A DNA stretch of 64,000 nucleotides from Azoarcus sp. Its GTDB lineage: Bacteria > Pseudomonadota > Gammaproteobacteria > Burkholderiales > Rhodocyclaceae. The notes beneath the pieces were generated by a model that did no database searches, had not been told where the DNA came from, and was given only the letters and a program-made list of their open reading frames with translations. Positions 62,868 through 64,000 of this stretch are shown here, in pieces. Location of the stretch: contig DYFV01000009.1 of the NCBI GenBank assembly GCA_020725025.1, positions 1 to 64,000 on the forward strand, in the 5' to 3' direction. The translations under genes were made by a program, and so were the position numbers. Position 1 is the stretch's first letter. Each line of letters begins with the position of its first letter.

Positions 62868-63047
62868 TCATATCTCGACGAGCTCGAAGTCTTCCTTGCG
62901 CGCCTGGCACTCGGGGCAGGTCCAGTTGGGGGGGATGTCTTCCCAGCGCGTTCCGGGCGGGATGCCCTCGTCGGGAAGGCCGGCGGCTTCGTCGTAGATG
63001 AAGCCGCAGATGAGGCACATGTACGTCTTGTATTCCGGGTTGGCCAT
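62868..63047 (-). CDS. rubA: Rubredoxin
   Basis: The product is 59 residues, read directly from the minus strand: [20 protein letters not shown], then [20 protein letters not shown] and [19 protein letters not shown]. The two Cys-x2-Cys knuckles (CLIC and CPEC) bind one iron. It is a small cytoplasmic electron carrier, used with alkane hydroxylases or in oxidative-stress systems. It is divergent from thiD and upstream of pilG, an arrangement often seen in this group of bacteria. Confidence 0.96.
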   Translation of the reverse strand: MANPEYKTYMCLICGFIYDEAAGLPDEGIPPGTRWEDIPPNWTCPECQARKEDFELVEI

Positions 63048-63148
63048 CTAGTGGAGTGCGCTAGGGCGATTGGCGGTAAAATCGCTGCATCTTACCGCAT
63101 TTTTCCCCCCGCGCCATTCGCTCCGGGCGCCCTTTTCAGAACTCCGTC

Positions 63149-63985
63149 ATGCCCTTCCAGCCCACCGACGTGCCCCCGACCGTACTGTGTTTCGCCGCCT
63201 GCGATGCGACCGGCGGCGGCGGGCTGCAATCGGACGTGTTGACCCTCGCAAGCATGGGCTGCCACCCGCTCGCGGTGGCCACGGCCGTGGCGGTGCGCGA
63301 CACCCGCGGCGTGGACGAGCTCGTCGCGCTGGAGGCCGATACCGTGGTGGCCCAGGCACGTGCCCTCCTCGAGGACATCCCGATCCACGCCTTCAAGCTG
63401 GGCATGCTGGGCAGCGTGGAGAACGTGGCCGCCGTGGCCGAGATCCTGTCCGACTACCCCGAGCTTCCGCTGGTGCTTGAGCCGGCGCTCATGTATGCCG
63501 CCGGCGACGAGTCCGCGACCGAGGACATGCTTTCGGCGCTGCTCGAGCTGGTCCTGCCGCAGGTCACCGTGCTGGTGGCGAGCCGCTACGAGGTGACACG
63601 GCTGGCGAGCGTGGATGGAGACGGCGACGAGGAGCTCTCCAGCGACGACGCCGTGGCGTCTCTGTTGGGCCTGGGCGCACAGTACGTGCTGTTGACCGGC
63701 GCAAGCGAGCCGGGTCCGCAGGTGGTGAACGCGCTGGTGGGCGCCCAGGGTGTGGTGCGCACCGATGCATGGGAGCGCCTGCCCGACCGCTACCTGGGCG
63801 CCGGGGCGACCCTCGCCGGTGCGGTGGCTGCGGCCCTTGCGCACGGCATGGAGGTGCCCGAGGCGGTGCGCGAGGCGCAGGAATTCACCTGGCAGGCACT
63901 GTCCGCGGCCTATCGCCCGGGCATGGGCATGGCGCTGCCGGACCGCTTCTTCTGGGCGCGTGCCGAGGACGACGACAATGCCTGA
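63149..63985 (+). CDS. thiD: Hydroxymethylpyrimidine (phosphate) kinase ThiD
   Basis: The product is 278 residues of the ribokinase-like fold. It has CFAACDATGGGGLQSDVLTL (substrate site), AFKLGMLGSVENV, ASRYEVTRLA and the C-terminal anion-hole region DRYLGAGATLAGAVAAAL (the usual Gly-x-Gly-Asp is changed to GAGAT, where the Asp would be the base). It phosphorylates HMP and HMP-P for thiamine. The Cys in place of the common Asp near the end of the fold is a point to check. A new start codon overlaps its last codons. Confidence 0.9.
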   Translation: MPFQPTDVPPTVLCFAACDATGGGGLQSDVLTLASMGCHPLAVATAVAVRDTRGVDELVALEADTVVAQARALLEDIPIHAFKLGMLGSVENVAAVAEILSDYPELPLVLEPALMYAAGDESATEDMLSALLELVLPQVTVLVASRYEVTRLASVDGDGDEELSSDDAVASLLGLGAQYVLLTGASEPGPQVVNALVGAQGVVRTDAWERLPDRYLGAGATLAGAVAAALAHGMEVPEAVREAQEFTWQALSAAYRPGMGMALPDRFFWARAEDDDNA

Positions 63986-64000
63986 AGCCCGTTTGCGCGG
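63978..64000 (+). CDS. thiE: Probable start of thiE (thiamine-phosphate synthase), cut by the window edge
   Basis: An ATG at 63978 overlaps the thiD stop by eight bases and opens with MPEARLR. Only seven full codons are visible, so the identity rests on the usual thiD-thiE order and on the N-terminal style of ThiE. Treat it as tentative. Confidence 0.4.

Noticed and set aside
63048..63148. TPP riboswitch before thiD
   Set aside because: The 100-base interval lacks the conserved CUGAGA and related thi-box segments.

Overview
The window is a high-GC, gene-dense bacterial chromosome segment. It looks betaproteobacterial and most like Rhodocyclales (Azoarcus/Thauera type), judged only from gene content and order: a long-form urt urea transporter beside a complete urease cluster, pilT-pilU, rubredoxin-pilGHIJ-chpA next to thiD, and yqgE-yqgF-pyrR-pyrB-pyrC'. 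No rRNA, tRNA, insertion sequence, prophage or CRISPR was seen. No stretch over 300 bases lacks a gene.

Layout. (1) 1-9350 is a Lap-type adhesin locus: the 3' end of a giant Asp-Ala-repeat adhesin, an unusual alpha/alpha-toroid plus MurF-like ligase fusion, then lapG-lapD on the minus strand and a TolC-type outer-membrane channel (LapE) on the plus strand. LapD has degenerate GGDEF and EAL motifs, as expected of a c-di-GMP receptor that controls the LapG protease. (2) 9377-22463 is a urea-uptake region: an NCS1-permease/hybrid histidine kinase fusion with its LuxR-type regulator, an opposed Uma2-family gene, and urtABCD and urtE. A membrane diguanylate cyclase lies in reverse orientation between urtD and urtE. 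(3) 22542-24861 holds an esterase, queF and a small membrane protein. (4) 25110-30941 is ureDABCEFG and hupE/ureJ. It is preceded by a near-perfect NtrC palindrome and a sigma54 -24/-12 element, so nitrogen control of urease is likely. (5) 31102-42610 holds a DUF255 thioredoxin-like protein, a small cytochrome c, a REC-PAS-GGDEF-EAL protein, two HDOD proteins (one a histidine kinase), a ferredoxin-type reductase, an SDR epimerase, HemJ and a THUMP methyltransferase. (6) 42665-44942 is pilU and pilT. (7) 45043-49179 is yggS-proC-yggT-yggU and an acyl-CoA synthetase. (8) 49231-52980 is pyrC' (an inactive dihydroorotase), pyrB, pyrR, yqgF and yqgE on the minus strand. (9) 53148-63047 is the twitching chemosensory operon, rubredoxin-pilG-pilH-pilI-pilJ-chpA, on the minus strand. 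(10) thiD and probably the first codons of thiE end the window.

Two themes run through it. One is surface attachment and motility under c-di-GMP and Chp control: the Lap adhesin, type IV pilus retraction motors, Pil-Chp and four GGDEF/EAL/HDOD-type regulators besides LapD. The other is urea as a nitrogen source: a putative sensor, the ABC importer, and urease under probable NtrC/sigma54 control. Shared intergenic palindromes (REP-like) sit beside lapE, the LuxR-type regulator and urtA.
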